Assembly: GCF_013694095.1 (NCBI RefSeq)
Contig: NZ_JACEFB010000018.1
Coordinates: forward strand, 1-64,000
Reading direction: 5' to 3'
DNA: 64,000 nt
Source: Thermogemmata fonticola
Lineage (GTDB): Bacteria > Planctomycetota > Planctomycetia > Gemmatales > Gemmataceae
Positions 15,371-23,298 of this stretch are shown one piece after another. The notes below the pieces were generated by a model. It ran no database searches. It was not told the DNA's origin and saw only the letters and a list, made by a program, of their open reading frames with translations. The position numbers and the translations under genes were made by a program. Positions within the stretch are counted from its first letter, which is position 1. The number at the start of each line of letters is the position of its first letter.

Positions 15371-16744
15371 TTAGGCGCCCACCTCTTCGGCTTCGGGGAG
15401 CGTTTCGGTCTCGGCGGTGGCGATGCGGCCGGCAGTCTCGGTGATGGAGACGCTGCTGACGGCGAACTGGCGGAGTTTTTCCGTGGCGGTGGCAATGGGG
15501 ACGGCGAGGAAGCGTTCCAGGCGGCGGGGCGGTGCTGAAGCCGGGGTTGTGGGAGCAGCTAGGGACAACTCGGCTGCGGAGTCTGCATCTGCGAGGGTTT
15601 CCCGGATTTCCACCAGGCCGAGGCGGCGGAGCTTGGCCAGAGCGTCGTCGATTTCAAAGTCGATCTTCATGTTGAGGCGCCGTTCCAGGTCCAGTTCGAC
15701 GTAGTCATCCAATTCGGCAGCGGACCAGCCGGGGGCGCGGGCATAACGCCAGAGGTAGAAGTAGGACAGGAGGATTTCCCGCAATTCCTGTTCCTCGGCT
15801 TCGTCCATCATGCGGTGGAACACGCCGGCGTTGTTGTCCAGGTTCTGATAGTAAAGGCTCTGGTGAAGCTGGAGCATGTAGGTTTGCCGGGTGGTCTGGA
15901 AGCTGGCGTAGGTCTTGTAGCCGTAGCCGAGGATCAGGGCCAGGGGGGTGTAGAGGGTCAGCAAGCCGAGTAGGCCCGTGCCGCCGGCGAGGGTGAAGCC
16001 GGTCAGCGGGACGGCGCTGAGCTTCCAGCCGACGTAGCCGATGGAACCCGCCGCGGAACCGCCGAGTTTGCAGCGGTCCGTCCAGGGCATTTTGATCCGT
16101 GTGCCGGGGAGGAGCATCTCGATGTCCATCTGGGGGATGTCTTTGAAGAGTTTGAGGAAGACGCTTTCGGTGTCGGCATAAGAGCCGAGGCGGCGGTGGG
16201 GCCGCTGTTTGAGGACAATGACGACCCGCTGGAAGATGGGCACGGACACCGTTTCCCGGCGGAAGAGGCGATACCAGCGGCGGCGGACCCGCTTACCGAT
16301 CCCTTTCCCTCGGATGAACACCTCCAGGGTCTCAAAGCAATTCCACTCCACATCCATATCCACGCCCCAGTCGCTGGCCCCTTGCATGATCTGTTCCAGC
16401 TCCGGGCGGGTCAGGCGGATGTAATTGGCCCGCTCCATCAGGTGGATGATGTCCGCCATCAAGGACTGGCAGGCCTGGGCGCGTTCCTGGGCAGTAAGCT
16501 GGCGCAAGGGACGGGTATCGGCATCGGGGTCGAAAGGGGCATAGGCGTTTTTGAGGCGCTGCAAGTGGGCATGGCACTGGGCGTGGACGCAGGCCGCCGC
16601 GGCATCAGCGAAGGCGCGGAATTGCTCGCGTTCCTCCGCCGTCAGTGGATTGACACCTCCCGGACCGCTGTCCGTACAGAGCAGATCGAGCAGGTCGGGG
16701 ACCCGCAGGGGGATGAAATGTTCGCGGTCGGCATATTCGGCCAT
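15371..16744 (-). CDS. DUF3754 (TMEM143) family membrane protein
   Basis: A 457-residue protein of the DUF3754/TMEM143 family. The family block KLFKDIPQMDIEMLLPG near residues 215-231 is recognisable, followed by the hydrophobic pair GGTGLLGLLTLYTPLALILG near 265-290, which probably crosses the membrane as a hairpin, and by ILLSYFYLWR near 335. The N-terminal half is soluble and acidic to neutral; the last 60 residues are Ala/Thr/Glu-rich and probably disordered. Biochemical function of the family is not established; members occur in cyanobacteria, plastids and mitochondria. The start is ATG 16744 with GGAGG seven bases upstream. It is followed directly by the 86-bp repeat array. Confidence 0.75.
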   Translation of the reverse strand: MAEYADREHFIPLRVPDLLDLLCTDSGPGGVNPLTAEEREQFRAFADAAAACVHAQCHAHLQRLKNAYAPFDPDADTRPLRQLTAQERAQACQSLMADIIHLMERANYIRLTRPELEQIMQGASDWGVDMDVEWNCFETLEVFIRGKGIGKRVRRRWYRLFRRETVSVPIFQRVVIVLKQRPHRRLGSYADTESVFLKLFKDIPQMDIEMLLPGTRIKMPWTDRCKLGGSAAGSIGYVGWKLSAVPLTGFTLAGGTGLLGLLTLYTPLALILGYGYKTYASFQTTRQTYMLQLHQSLYYQNLDNNAGVFHRMMDEAEEQELREILLSYFYLWRYARAPGWSAAELDDYVELDLERRLNMKIDFEIDDALAKLRRLGLVEIRETLADADSAAELSLAAPTTPASAPPRRLERFLAVPIATATEKLRQFAVSSVSITETAGRIATAETETLPEAEEVGA

Positions 16745-16919
16745 GATACGTCCTCCGTGGGGTGTTTTCCTCGTTCGGTTTGGGAGGCGGTATTGGTCCG
16801 ACGGTATTTGTCCTCAGGGGGCCGGGTGTGTTCGGGGAACGGAGGGCGGGGCGCGCGTCGGAGGTTCTCCACCAGCAGCAGGGATTCGCGGTTCTCCTCG
16901 GTTCAATGGGGGACGAAAC

Positions 16920-18029
16920 TCAGGGGGTGCGGACGGAGTCGCCGCGCAGATGCTCGGTCATGGCCTGGAACATGGGCAGCAGATAGGCGGCGGCTCCGAC
17001 ATGGGTGGCTTCGAGCCAGAGGATGCGGGGCTTGCCGGTGGCTTCCCAGAGTTGCCGTCCGGCTCGTGGTGGCACGATGTCATCGCGAGCCGCGCAGATC
17101 AGCAGCAGGTTTTTGCGTCGTAATTGGGGAGCGTAAGTGAGCGGGTCCATTGGGGCGATCAGGGCGCGGAGAGCGGCCTTGCCTCCCGCGGCTTCGATCA
17201 AGGGCAGATAGCGCTGCGCCAGGGGATGATCCGCGTAGGCATCGACCAGTCCGCCGCCGCCCAGCAGGAGGCAGACGTGTTGCAGCCGCGGTTCGTTGGC
17301 GGCCGCGATCGCCCCGATGAGGCTGCCCAGGCTCGTCCCGGCCAGACCGAGCCGCTGGGAATCAAACACCGGTTGGCTGGCTAGCCAGGCGGTCGCACAG
17401 CGGATGTCCAACACCGTCTGCCGGACGCCGCTGAGTGTGCGGGGAAGGTCGGTGGAGATCAGGCGGATGGAGCTTCCCGGCGGGCGGCGCGGCCCGTAGT
17501 ACGCCATGTGCACCACCAGACCCGCCACCCCATGCTGCGCTAGCCACAAAGCCTTGGCCCGCGATACCAGCGCATTCCCCTGCATGATGTCCAAAACGAT
17601 GGCCGCTGGAAACGGACCCGCGCCAGGTGGCAGGAACAACTCCGCATGCACCGTGTTGTTCTCCACCACGTCCGTGGTCACCGGCGAGGGAAAGGTCAGA
17701 TCGTAAATCCGCACGCCGCAGCAGATCAACTCCTGCCGCAACCGCAAGGTATAGCGAAAGGTGTAGGGCTTGGGAAAGCGGAACAATTCAGCGACACCGG
17801 CCGCCTCGTCGTTGCGAGAATCCACCGTGATCTGCCCGCTGGGCTGAGCTTCCAGGCGGTGCGCTGCCGAGAGGGAGCGTGGCGCTTCCATATCATCTGC
17901 GGCCTGCGCCTGACCCGGACGGCCCCACCCTCCGGCCATCACCCCGGCCAGCCCACCCAAGGCTACCATGACCAGCCGCCACACCTTCGCCTGACCCGGC
18001 TGTGCGTTCCACGATCGGCTCGTCTGCAT
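16920..18029 (-). CDS. secreted alpha/beta hydrolase (dienelactone-hydrolase/acetyl-xylan-esterase-like)
   Basis: A 369-residue esterase-like protein. A signal peptide runs from the basic N-terminus through VMVALGGLAGVMAGG to a likely cleavage after GQAQA. The nucleophile elbow is LAGTSLGSL (GxSxG). The acid is in AARDDIVPP and the catalytic His in LEATHVGAA, in the right order for the alpha/beta-hydrolase fold. It probably cleaves ester bonds of polysaccharide substituents or small molecules outside the cytoplasm; substrate unknown. The ATG at 18029 is chosen over the upstream frame because GGGGAGG lies eight bases upstream and the signal peptide begins there. It stands between the DUF3754 gene and a repeat-bearing gap. 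Confidence 0.83.
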   Translation of the reverse strand: MQTSRSWNAQPGQAKVWRLVMVALGGLAGVMAGGWGRPGQAQAADDMEAPRSLSAAHRLEAQPSGQITVDSRNDEAAGVAELFRFPKPYTFRYTLRLRQELICCGVRIYDLTFPSPVTTDVVENNTVHAELFLPPGAGPFPAAIVLDIMQGNALVSRAKALWLAQHGVAGLVVHMAYYGPRRPPGSSIRLISTDLPRTLSGVRQTVLDIRCATAWLASQPVFDSQRLGLAGTSLGSLIGAIAAANEPRLQHVCLLLGGGGLVDAYADHPLAQRYLPLIEAAGGKAALRALIAPMDPLTYAPQLRRKNLLLICAARDDIVPPRAGRQLWEATGKPRILWLEATHVGAAAYLLPMFQAMTEHLRGDSVRTP

Positions 18030-18363
18030 ACTCTCGGCCTCCCCTACGGCTTGGTCCCCCCCTACGGAGGGATTCGCTCGGAGCGGCATCGTATTGTCCC
18101 GCTTCAGGGACTCGGAGCACGGACACTCCCGAAACCGCCCCGCACCTTCCCGACAATTACCGATCATACCGCAGGGGCCGCCGCGCCCTCAAGGGTCGTA
18201 GTTTCTGTTTTCATCAGATGGGAATTGGACCAAAGCAAGCACAGCGAAGGCCGGCTTCCATCGGTAACTCCAACGTTGAATATATTGGCAGGCTGAGCCT
18301 CAGCGTTGAACATGCTAGCCGATCGGGCTTTAGTGTCGAACTGGCAATCGAAAGAGGCGGCCG
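18030..18363. other. gap with 30-bp repeats
   Basis: Upstream of the hydrolase gene and downstream of the small secreted protein. It contains most of the 30-34-bp array at 18272-18390. No gene is seen. Confidence 0.4.
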
Positions 18364-18390
18364 TCAGCGTCGAATACGCTGGTAGGTTGG
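18272..18390. repeat. 30-34-bp degenerate tandem repeat, 4 copies, entering the 3' end of a gene
   Basis: The core (A/G)(C/T)GT(T/C)GAA recurs at 18273, 18303, 18333 and 18367. The last copy contains the stop codon of the small secreted protein gene. A related GGCGTTGAG element is present near 18811, on the other side of that gene. Confidence 0.6.
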
Positions 18391-18753
18391 AAGAGGCGGC
18401 TGGTTGTAATTCGGATAGCGTGTGGAGGGAAACAGGGTGGGAGCCGGGAGGGGACTCGGCCCGGCCTGGGTATGCGGCACCACAATTTTCTTGCCGAAGA
18501 GGTTGTTGATCGTCTTGACGTAGCCGTTGTTTTCGACGGCCTGGGCGGTGGTCGCCCCCAGGAGCTGGATGGTCTTCTCCGCCAGCGAAGCCGAAGCCTG
18601 GGTAGGCCGAACCAATAGCCGGTTCACATCGATGGGCTTGTACACAATGTCCTGGGCCTGCACTTGCGGCAGACTCTGAGCCAGGCCGAGGCACAGGGCC
18701 AGGGCCAATCCTCCGCGGACGAACCAGGGCGAAATGGGAATGGAGCGCGGCAT
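18364..18753 (-). CDS. small secreted protein of unknown function
   Basis: A 129-residue protein with a clear signal peptide: basic start, hydrophobic GGLALALCLGLAQSL, and a probable cleavage after QVQA near residue 33. The mature part has a conserved-looking block (AEKTIQLLGATTAQAVENNG, then YVKTINNLFGKKIVVP) and a Pro/Tyr-rich tail ending YQRIRR. No catalytic motif, Cys pair or membrane anchor is visible. The ATG at 18753 has GGGGGAAA about 12 bases upstream. A near-consensus promoter precedes it (18853-18880), suggesting substantial expression. The function is not recognised. Confidence 0.72.
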   Translation of the reverse strand: MPRSIPISPWFVRGGLALALCLGLAQSLPQVQAQDIVYKPIDVNRLLVRPTQASASLAEKTIQLLGATTAQAVENNGYVKTINNLFGKKIVVPHTQAGPSPLPAPTLFPSTRYPNYNQPPLPTYQRIRR

Positions 18754-19065
18754 CGCCTGTTTTCCCCCATAAGAGTGACCGGGCTGAGAGGGAAGACGCC
18801 GGGAACCCCCGCTGAGCCTCGGCGTTGAGTGCCCGCAATGTGGGGCGTGCGGCTTATAACCTTTGCGGCGGACGTGTCAAGAGGAAATGGTCGAACATCC
18901 CATGCTCTGCGGCATAGCACCCGCCGGGGGGATCGGTTGAGGGGACCGCCTGGGCCGTCGGGCCGATTCGCCCACCGAGATGGCGAACACATTCGAGCGC
19001 CGGTAAGATCGGGAAAAGGGATACAATGTCCGAAGGAAGTTGGATCGCACGGGGAGGCGGTTTTG
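18754..19065. other. divergent intergenic region
   Basis: Between the leftward secreted-protein gene and the rightward LRR gene. It holds the minus-strand promoter above and a possible plus-strand -10 box TACAAT at 19022-19027, without a clear -35 partner. Confidence 0.4.
18853..18880 (-). promoter_or_regulatory. near-consensus sigma-70 promoter for the small secreted protein
   Basis: On the minus strand, TTGACA (18880-18875) is followed after 16 bases by TATAAG (18858-18853). The -35 box is perfect and the -10 box matches five of six positions. The implied start near 18845 gives a leader of about 90 bases. Confidence 0.72.
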
Positions 19066-20394
19066 ATGCGGGAGCGTCCAGTACCGGAACCGCTCAAGGT
19101 GGAGCCGTGGTGGCAGCGCTTCGGCTTCGAGGTCAAGGCTTTGCTCCGCCAGATCGCCCAATCCCCCTTCGACCCTCTGCCGCGCCTGATTCTCGCGGAC
19201 GCTCTGGAGGAAGCCGGCGCGCCGACGCGGGCCGAGTTCATCCGCCTCCAGGTCCAACACTTGCGGGACCAGTTACTTTCCTGGGAAGACGACAGCTTTC
19301 TCACACGGCGCGAACGGCAACTGCTCGCACGGCATCGGGCCGAGTGGCTCCAGGGACTGCCGAAAGGCTTGAAGTGGCAATTCTGGGGCGGCCTGGCCGA
19401 AGGGGTGGAGATCGAGCAAGCCGAAGAGCTGGAGCGCGCCAAGCGGCATCTCGATGTGCGGCGGGTGCTCTGGCGGGTCAACTCGCGCGAGCATCTGCTG
19501 ACGCATCTGGCCCTGCTCTCCGGGGTGGCCGCTCTCCACTTGTCCGGACGGCGGATCGAAGCGGCGGGGGTAGCCCTGTTGGTCCACTCTCCCTATGTCC
19601 AGGACCTGGCGGTGCTGAACCTTTGGGACAATCGGATCAACGTGTCCGGGGCTGCCACGTTGGCCAACTCGCCCTATCTGCAAAACCTCTCGGCCCTCCA
19701 TCTCGGCAATAACGACCTGGGCAATTACGGCGTGCAAGCCCTGGCTGAATCCCCTTATCTTGGGAAGCTGAAGGTGCTGAATCTCCATTCCAACCGGATC
19801 GGTCCGGCGGGTGCCTTGGCCTTGGCTCAATCGTCTCAGTTCCCGCAACTGGCCACTCTGATTGTGAGCCGCAATCCGCTCGGCGACGCCGGAGCAGAGG
19901 CGTTGGCCCAGTCGGCGAACTGGCAGAACCTCTCGGTCCTGAACCTGGGGTACGCCGGGATTGGACCCGCCGGGGCAGCCGCCTTGGCCCAATCGGCCCT
20001 CCTCCAAAACCTGACCACCCTCAACCTGCAAGGCAATGCGATCGGCGATGAGGGAGCAGCGGCCCTCGCCGCCTCGCCCCACCTCCAAAAACTCACAACC
20101 CTGGAACTGGGAGGAAACGCGATCGGCGATGAGGGAGCAGCGGCCCTCGCCGCCTCGCCCTACCTCCAAAAACTCACAACCCTGATCTTGTGGAACAACC
20201 GGCTCAGCACAGAAGGAGCGAAATCGCTGGCTCAGTCCCCTTTCCTCCAGAATCTCGCCACCCTCAAACTTCAGGGCAATCTGATCGGCGAGGAGGGCTG
20301 GGACGCCTTAGAGAAGTCGCCGCATTTGCGCCGCTGCCGCTCGGATTTCCGCCTTCAGAGGAAAAGGACCTTCAGTACGGGCGATCCGAGTTGA
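19066..20394 (+). CDS. leucine-rich-repeat protein with TIGR02996 leader
   Basis: A 442-residue protein. Residues about 15-50 (ALLRQIAQSPFDPLPRLILA, then DALEEAGAPTRAEFIRLQ) match the TIGR02996 domain common in Gemmata-like planctomycetes. After a linker, residues about 170-430 are ribonuclease-inhibitor-type leucine-rich repeats of 24-27 residues with the pattern LxxLxLxxNxIGxxGAxALAxSPxL. It is probably an intracellular protein-interaction scaffold; no catalytic motif or signal peptide is seen. ATG 19066 is chosen because GGGGAGG lies eight bases upstream and it places the TIGR02996 domain at the N-terminus. Two repeat units are almost identical at the DNA level (see the 81-bp repeat). Confidence 0.87.
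   Translation: MRERPVPEPLKVEPWWQRFGFEVKALLRQIAQSPFDPLPRLILADALEEAGAPTRAEFIRLQVQHLRDQLLSWEDDSFLTRRERQLLARHRAEWLQGLPKGLKWQFWGGLAEGVEIEQAEELERAKRHLDVRRVLWRVNSREHLLTHLALLSGVAALHLSGRRIEAAGVALLVHSPYVQDLAVLNLWDNRINVSGAATLANSPYLQNLSALHLGNNDLGNYGVQALAESPYLGKLKVLNLHSNRIGPAGALALAQSSQFPQLATLIVSRNPLGDAGAEALAQSANWQNLSVLNLGYAGIGPAGAAALAQSALLQNLTTLNLQGNAIGDEGAAALAASPHLQKLTTLELGGNAIGDEGAAALAASPYLQKLTTLILWNNRLSTEGAKSLAQSPFLQNLATLKLQGNLIGEEGWDALEKSPHLRRCRSDFRLQRKRTFSTGDPS
20038..20199. repeat. 81-bp duplication of an LRR unit
   Basis: Units starting at 20038 and 20119 share about 66 nearly identical bases (one C/T difference seen), then diverge. This adds one 27-residue LRR unit in frame and looks recent. Confidence 0.88.
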
Positions 20395-20411
20395 CACGCG
20401 CCGCCGGTCTC

Positions 20412-20429
20412 TTGATCGATCTGGATCAA
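20412..20429. terminator. possible weak terminator between converging genes
   Basis: TTGATC, six-base loop, GATCAA between the LRR gene and rsgA, which converge. There is no T-run, so it is only a candidate. Confidence 0.2.
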
Positions 20430-20502
20430 TAGGGGAACTTCATTCCATCTCTGGAGCAACGCGCAGCGCCGGTTTCTGGGAGGACACATCACTCCCCTCC
20501 CC

Positions 20503-21705
20503 TCACCATTTATCTTCCGGCAGGTCGTAGAAGAGGCCGAGGTAGGAGTGGTAGCGCCGGGGACTGATGCGATTGCGAGCGACGGCCTGCTGGATGGCGC
20601 AGCCGGTCTCGTGGGTGTGGGTGCAATCGGCGAAGGCACACAGGGGCACAAACGGCCGGAACTCCAGGAACAGCCCTTCCACTTCTTCTCGCTGGATCTT
20701 CCAGAGCTGGAGCTGGCGCACGCCGGGAGTATCGACCACCCATCCCCCGTCGGGCAAGGGGAGAAGCTGAGCGTAGGTCGTGGTGTGGCGCCCTTTCTCG
20801 GTAGCGGCACTGACCGCGCGCGTCGGCAGATGCAAATCCGGCAGGAGAGCATTAAGCAGGGAAGATTTGCCTACCCCGGATTGCCCCGCGAAGACGGTGA
20901 CCCGCTGGTGCAGATACTGCCGCAGGTGCTCCAGGCCATAGCCGGTGGTAGCGCTGGTGAGCAGCACGGGAATGCCCAACTGGGCGTAGTAGCCGATGAG
21001 GGGCTGATAGACGGACGGCTCAGGCACCAGGTCCACCTTGTTGAGGAGGATGAGGGGCTGAAGCTGGCCGAGGGCGGCCGCCGCCAGATAGCGGTCGATC
21101 AGGTGGGGTTTGAGTTCCGGCTGCATCAGGGAGAGTACGATAGCCGCCTGATCGACATTGGCCGCGACGACATGTTCCCGTCCCCGGCTGGCCCGGGTGA
21201 GCAAGCCGTGGCGCGGTTCCACGCGTTCGATGAGTCCTTCACGCGGGGCGTTGGGATCGCCGCCACTGGCCGGGGCGGGCCGGAGCCAAACCACGTCGCC
21301 GCAGGTGACGACGTGGCGCTCCTCCGTCGCCAGACTTTTGAGCAAGCGGCGGACGGCACAGCGGTAGGTGCGGCCATCCTCCCCCGCGACGATCGACAGC
21401 AAGCCGTGGACCCGCAACACTCGACCCCGGATGCACTGCTGCGAATCGACCGCCGGCAAGGCAGCCGCCTCTCCCTCGCCCGTCCCTTCCGTAACCACCG
21501 TGCGCCGCCGCGACAATTCCCCCTTGGCGCGGACCCGCTCGCTGGTGGGAATGTCGTCCGCCTCCTCCCCGCTGGCGAACTCCCGCGTCAGGTCTTTCTC
21601 CCGCCGCCGCCGGGACAGATTCTTGCGCAGCTCCACGCGAATTTTCTTCTTCGGCGGTTCCCGCTCGGACTCAGCATCAGAGGATCGGCTCATACCGATC
21701 ATCAT
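20503..21705 (-). CDS. rsgA: ribosome small-subunit-dependent GTPase A
   Basis: A 400-residue circularly permuted GTPase that acts late in 30S ribosome maturation. After a basic, probably disordered N-terminal 90 residues comes the OB-fold (RGRVLRVHGLLSIVAGEDG). The GTPase motifs appear in permuted order: G4 LLNKVDLV, then G1 FAGQSGVGKSSLLNALL, and G3 DTPGVRQ. The C-terminal zinc-binding region has the Cys/His pattern CAFADCTHTHETGC. The start at ATG 21705 (reading MMIGMSRSS) is supported by GGAGAAGGG immediately upstream; the ATGs at 21702 and 21693 are alternatives. The lysine/arginine-rich extension is longer than in Escherichia coli. Confidence 0.95.
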   Translation of the reverse strand: MMIGMSRSSDAESEREPPKKKIRVELRKNLSRRRREKDLTREFASGEEADDIPTSERVRAKGELSRRRTVVTEGTGEGEAAALPAVDSQQCIRGRVLRVHGLLSIVAGEDGRTYRCAVRRLLKSLATEERHVVTCGDVVWLRPAPASGGDPNAPREGLIERVEPRHGLLTRASRGREHVVAANVDQAAIVLSLMQPELKPHLIDRYLAAAALGQLQPLILLNKVDLVPEPSVYQPLIGYYAQLGIPVLLTSATTGYGLEHLRQYLHQRVTVFAGQSGVGKSSLLNALLPDLHLPTRAVSAATEKGRHTTTYAQLLPLPDGGWVVDTPGVRQLQLWKIQREEVEGLFLEFRPFVPLCAFADCTHTHETGCAIQQAVARNRISPRRYHSYLGLFYDLPEDKW

Positions 21706-21991
21706 ACGCCCTTCTCCGCCCGCCGAGCACCCGATTTGCACACCTTCCACCAAAATATTCTGAAGCACATCCCTCTTGCTTCTTCTGCCTTCCCCGCAAG
21801 CCCACCCTTGACGGAACCGTCTCACTTCCTCACACTGGGAACAAGATCACCCCACCTAAGGAGAGGAACGGGAATAATTCAAGGGGGAATCCCAAACTCC
21901 CCATGCCAGAAACGGGAACACCCCCTCTGGGAAAGCAGGACGCTCCCCCACTGGTGCCGACTCGACCCTCTCAAGCTCAAGGAGATTCCCC

Positions 21992-23053
21992 ATGATCCGA
22001 ACCCTTGTCGGGAAACCCACTGCATGGCCTGCCTTCGTCCTGGCGGCAAGTCTGGGGCTGGGCGCGAACACGGCCTGGGCCGCCGAGGTGCAAGCGGAAG
22101 TCCTGCCGGGAGCGATCGTGTTCAAGGTCGGGCAGGAGGTGGTCGCGCGGTATGTGACGGACAAGCAGTATGCCAAGCCTTTCCTTTATCCGTTGCGGGC
22201 GCCATGCGGGGCGCCGGTCACGCGCGGCTGGCCGGTGGAAAAGGGGCTGCCCGGAGAAGTCACCACCGACCACGTCCACCAGAAATCAGTCTGGTTCTGC
22301 CACGGCGATGTCATCCCCGAAGGGATTCCGCTCAAAATCCTGACCACGGAGCGCGGCGGGCGGGGAGTGGACTTCTGGAGCGAAGCGCGGGACAAGGACG
22401 GCACTCCCCGGCACGGGCGGATCGTCTGCGTCCAGGTCGGCAAACCGCAGGTGGTACGCCCCGGCCACATCCGCGTGGAAACGCTCAACGAATGGCTAAC
22501 CCCGGAGGGGACCCGCATCCTGGACGAAGTCCGCGTGATCCACTTCCTCGACTGCCCGCACGGTCGGCTGTTCGTCTTCGACATCACCTTGCAGGCCAAG
22601 GTCTGCCCCATCACCTTCGGGGATACGAAGGAAGGCTCGTTTGGCATCCGGGTGCACGACGCCCTGCGGCCCAGCGTCGCCGGCGGAGGCACCATCACCA
22701 CGGCCGAGGGGAAGACTATCACGCCTCCGGCCAAGGATAACCTGCCCATCTGGGGCCATCCCGCCGCTTGGATCGACTATTCCGGCAAAGTCGGGGACAA
22801 GGCGGTAGGGGTGGCTGTCTTCGATCATCCGTCCAACCCCCCGGCGAGCTGGCATGTGCGCGCCTACGGTTTGAACGCCGCCAACCCCTTCGGGCGCCAG
22901 CGCAGCGGTTTTCCCTCCCAGAAGGGGAAAACGGAGCTGCTCCACCTGGCCAAAGGCGTGGAGCTGAAACTGCGCTACGGTGTGTATGCGCACGACGGGG
23001 ACGCCGCCGCCGCCCAGGTAGCCCAGGTGTACGAACTGTTCCGCAAGCTGTAA
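21992..23053 (+). CDS. secreted DUF6807 (PmoA-like) family protein
   Basis: A 353-residue protein with a signal peptide (WPAFVLAASLGLGANTAWAA). The mature part shows the family pattern PFLYPLRAPCGAPVTRGWP, then DHVHQKSVWFCHGDV with conserved His residues, and DFWSEARDKDGTPRHGRI. It belongs to a group often named 'PmoA family' in planctomycetes although it is unrelated to particulate methane monooxygenase; a role in carbohydrate metabolism is suspected from the usual company of such proteins but is not shown. ATG 21992 has AAGGAG eight bases upstream. It is divergent from rsgA. Confidence 0.82.
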   Translation: MIRTLVGKPTAWPAFVLAASLGLGANTAWAAEVQAEVLPGAIVFKVGQEVVARYVTDKQYAKPFLYPLRAPCGAPVTRGWPVEKGLPGEVTTDHVHQKSVWFCHGDVIPEGIPLKILTTERGGRGVDFWSEARDKDGTPRHGRIVCVQVGKPQVVRPGHIRVETLNEWLTPEGTRILDEVRVIHFLDCPHGRLFVFDITLQAKVCPITFGDTKEGSFGIRVHDALRPSVAGGGTITTAEGKTITPPAKDNLPIWGHPAAWIDYSGKVGDKAVGVAVFDHPSNPPASWHVRAYGLNAANPFGRQRSGFPSQKGKTELLHLAKGVELKLRYGVYAHDGDAAAAQVAQVYELFRKL

Positions 23054-23298
23054 GACAAACACGCCAGCGCGGCGCAAGCGGGCCGAGGCCGTTGGCCTCG
23101 CGGACAGGGTTCGGTCCGACTGCCCCCCTGCGCTGCCAGCGTCCGGTCCGACCGGCACGGCTGGCATGCCCGCGAGCTGACTGGTTCTGCCGCATCCTCC
23201 GCCTGCTCGGCCAAGGCAAGGCTGCTTGGCCAAGGGAAGGGTAGGTTAGGGTGCCGCGGCCCGGAGCAACAGGAACGTTTTTTCGAGCCGAAGCCAAC

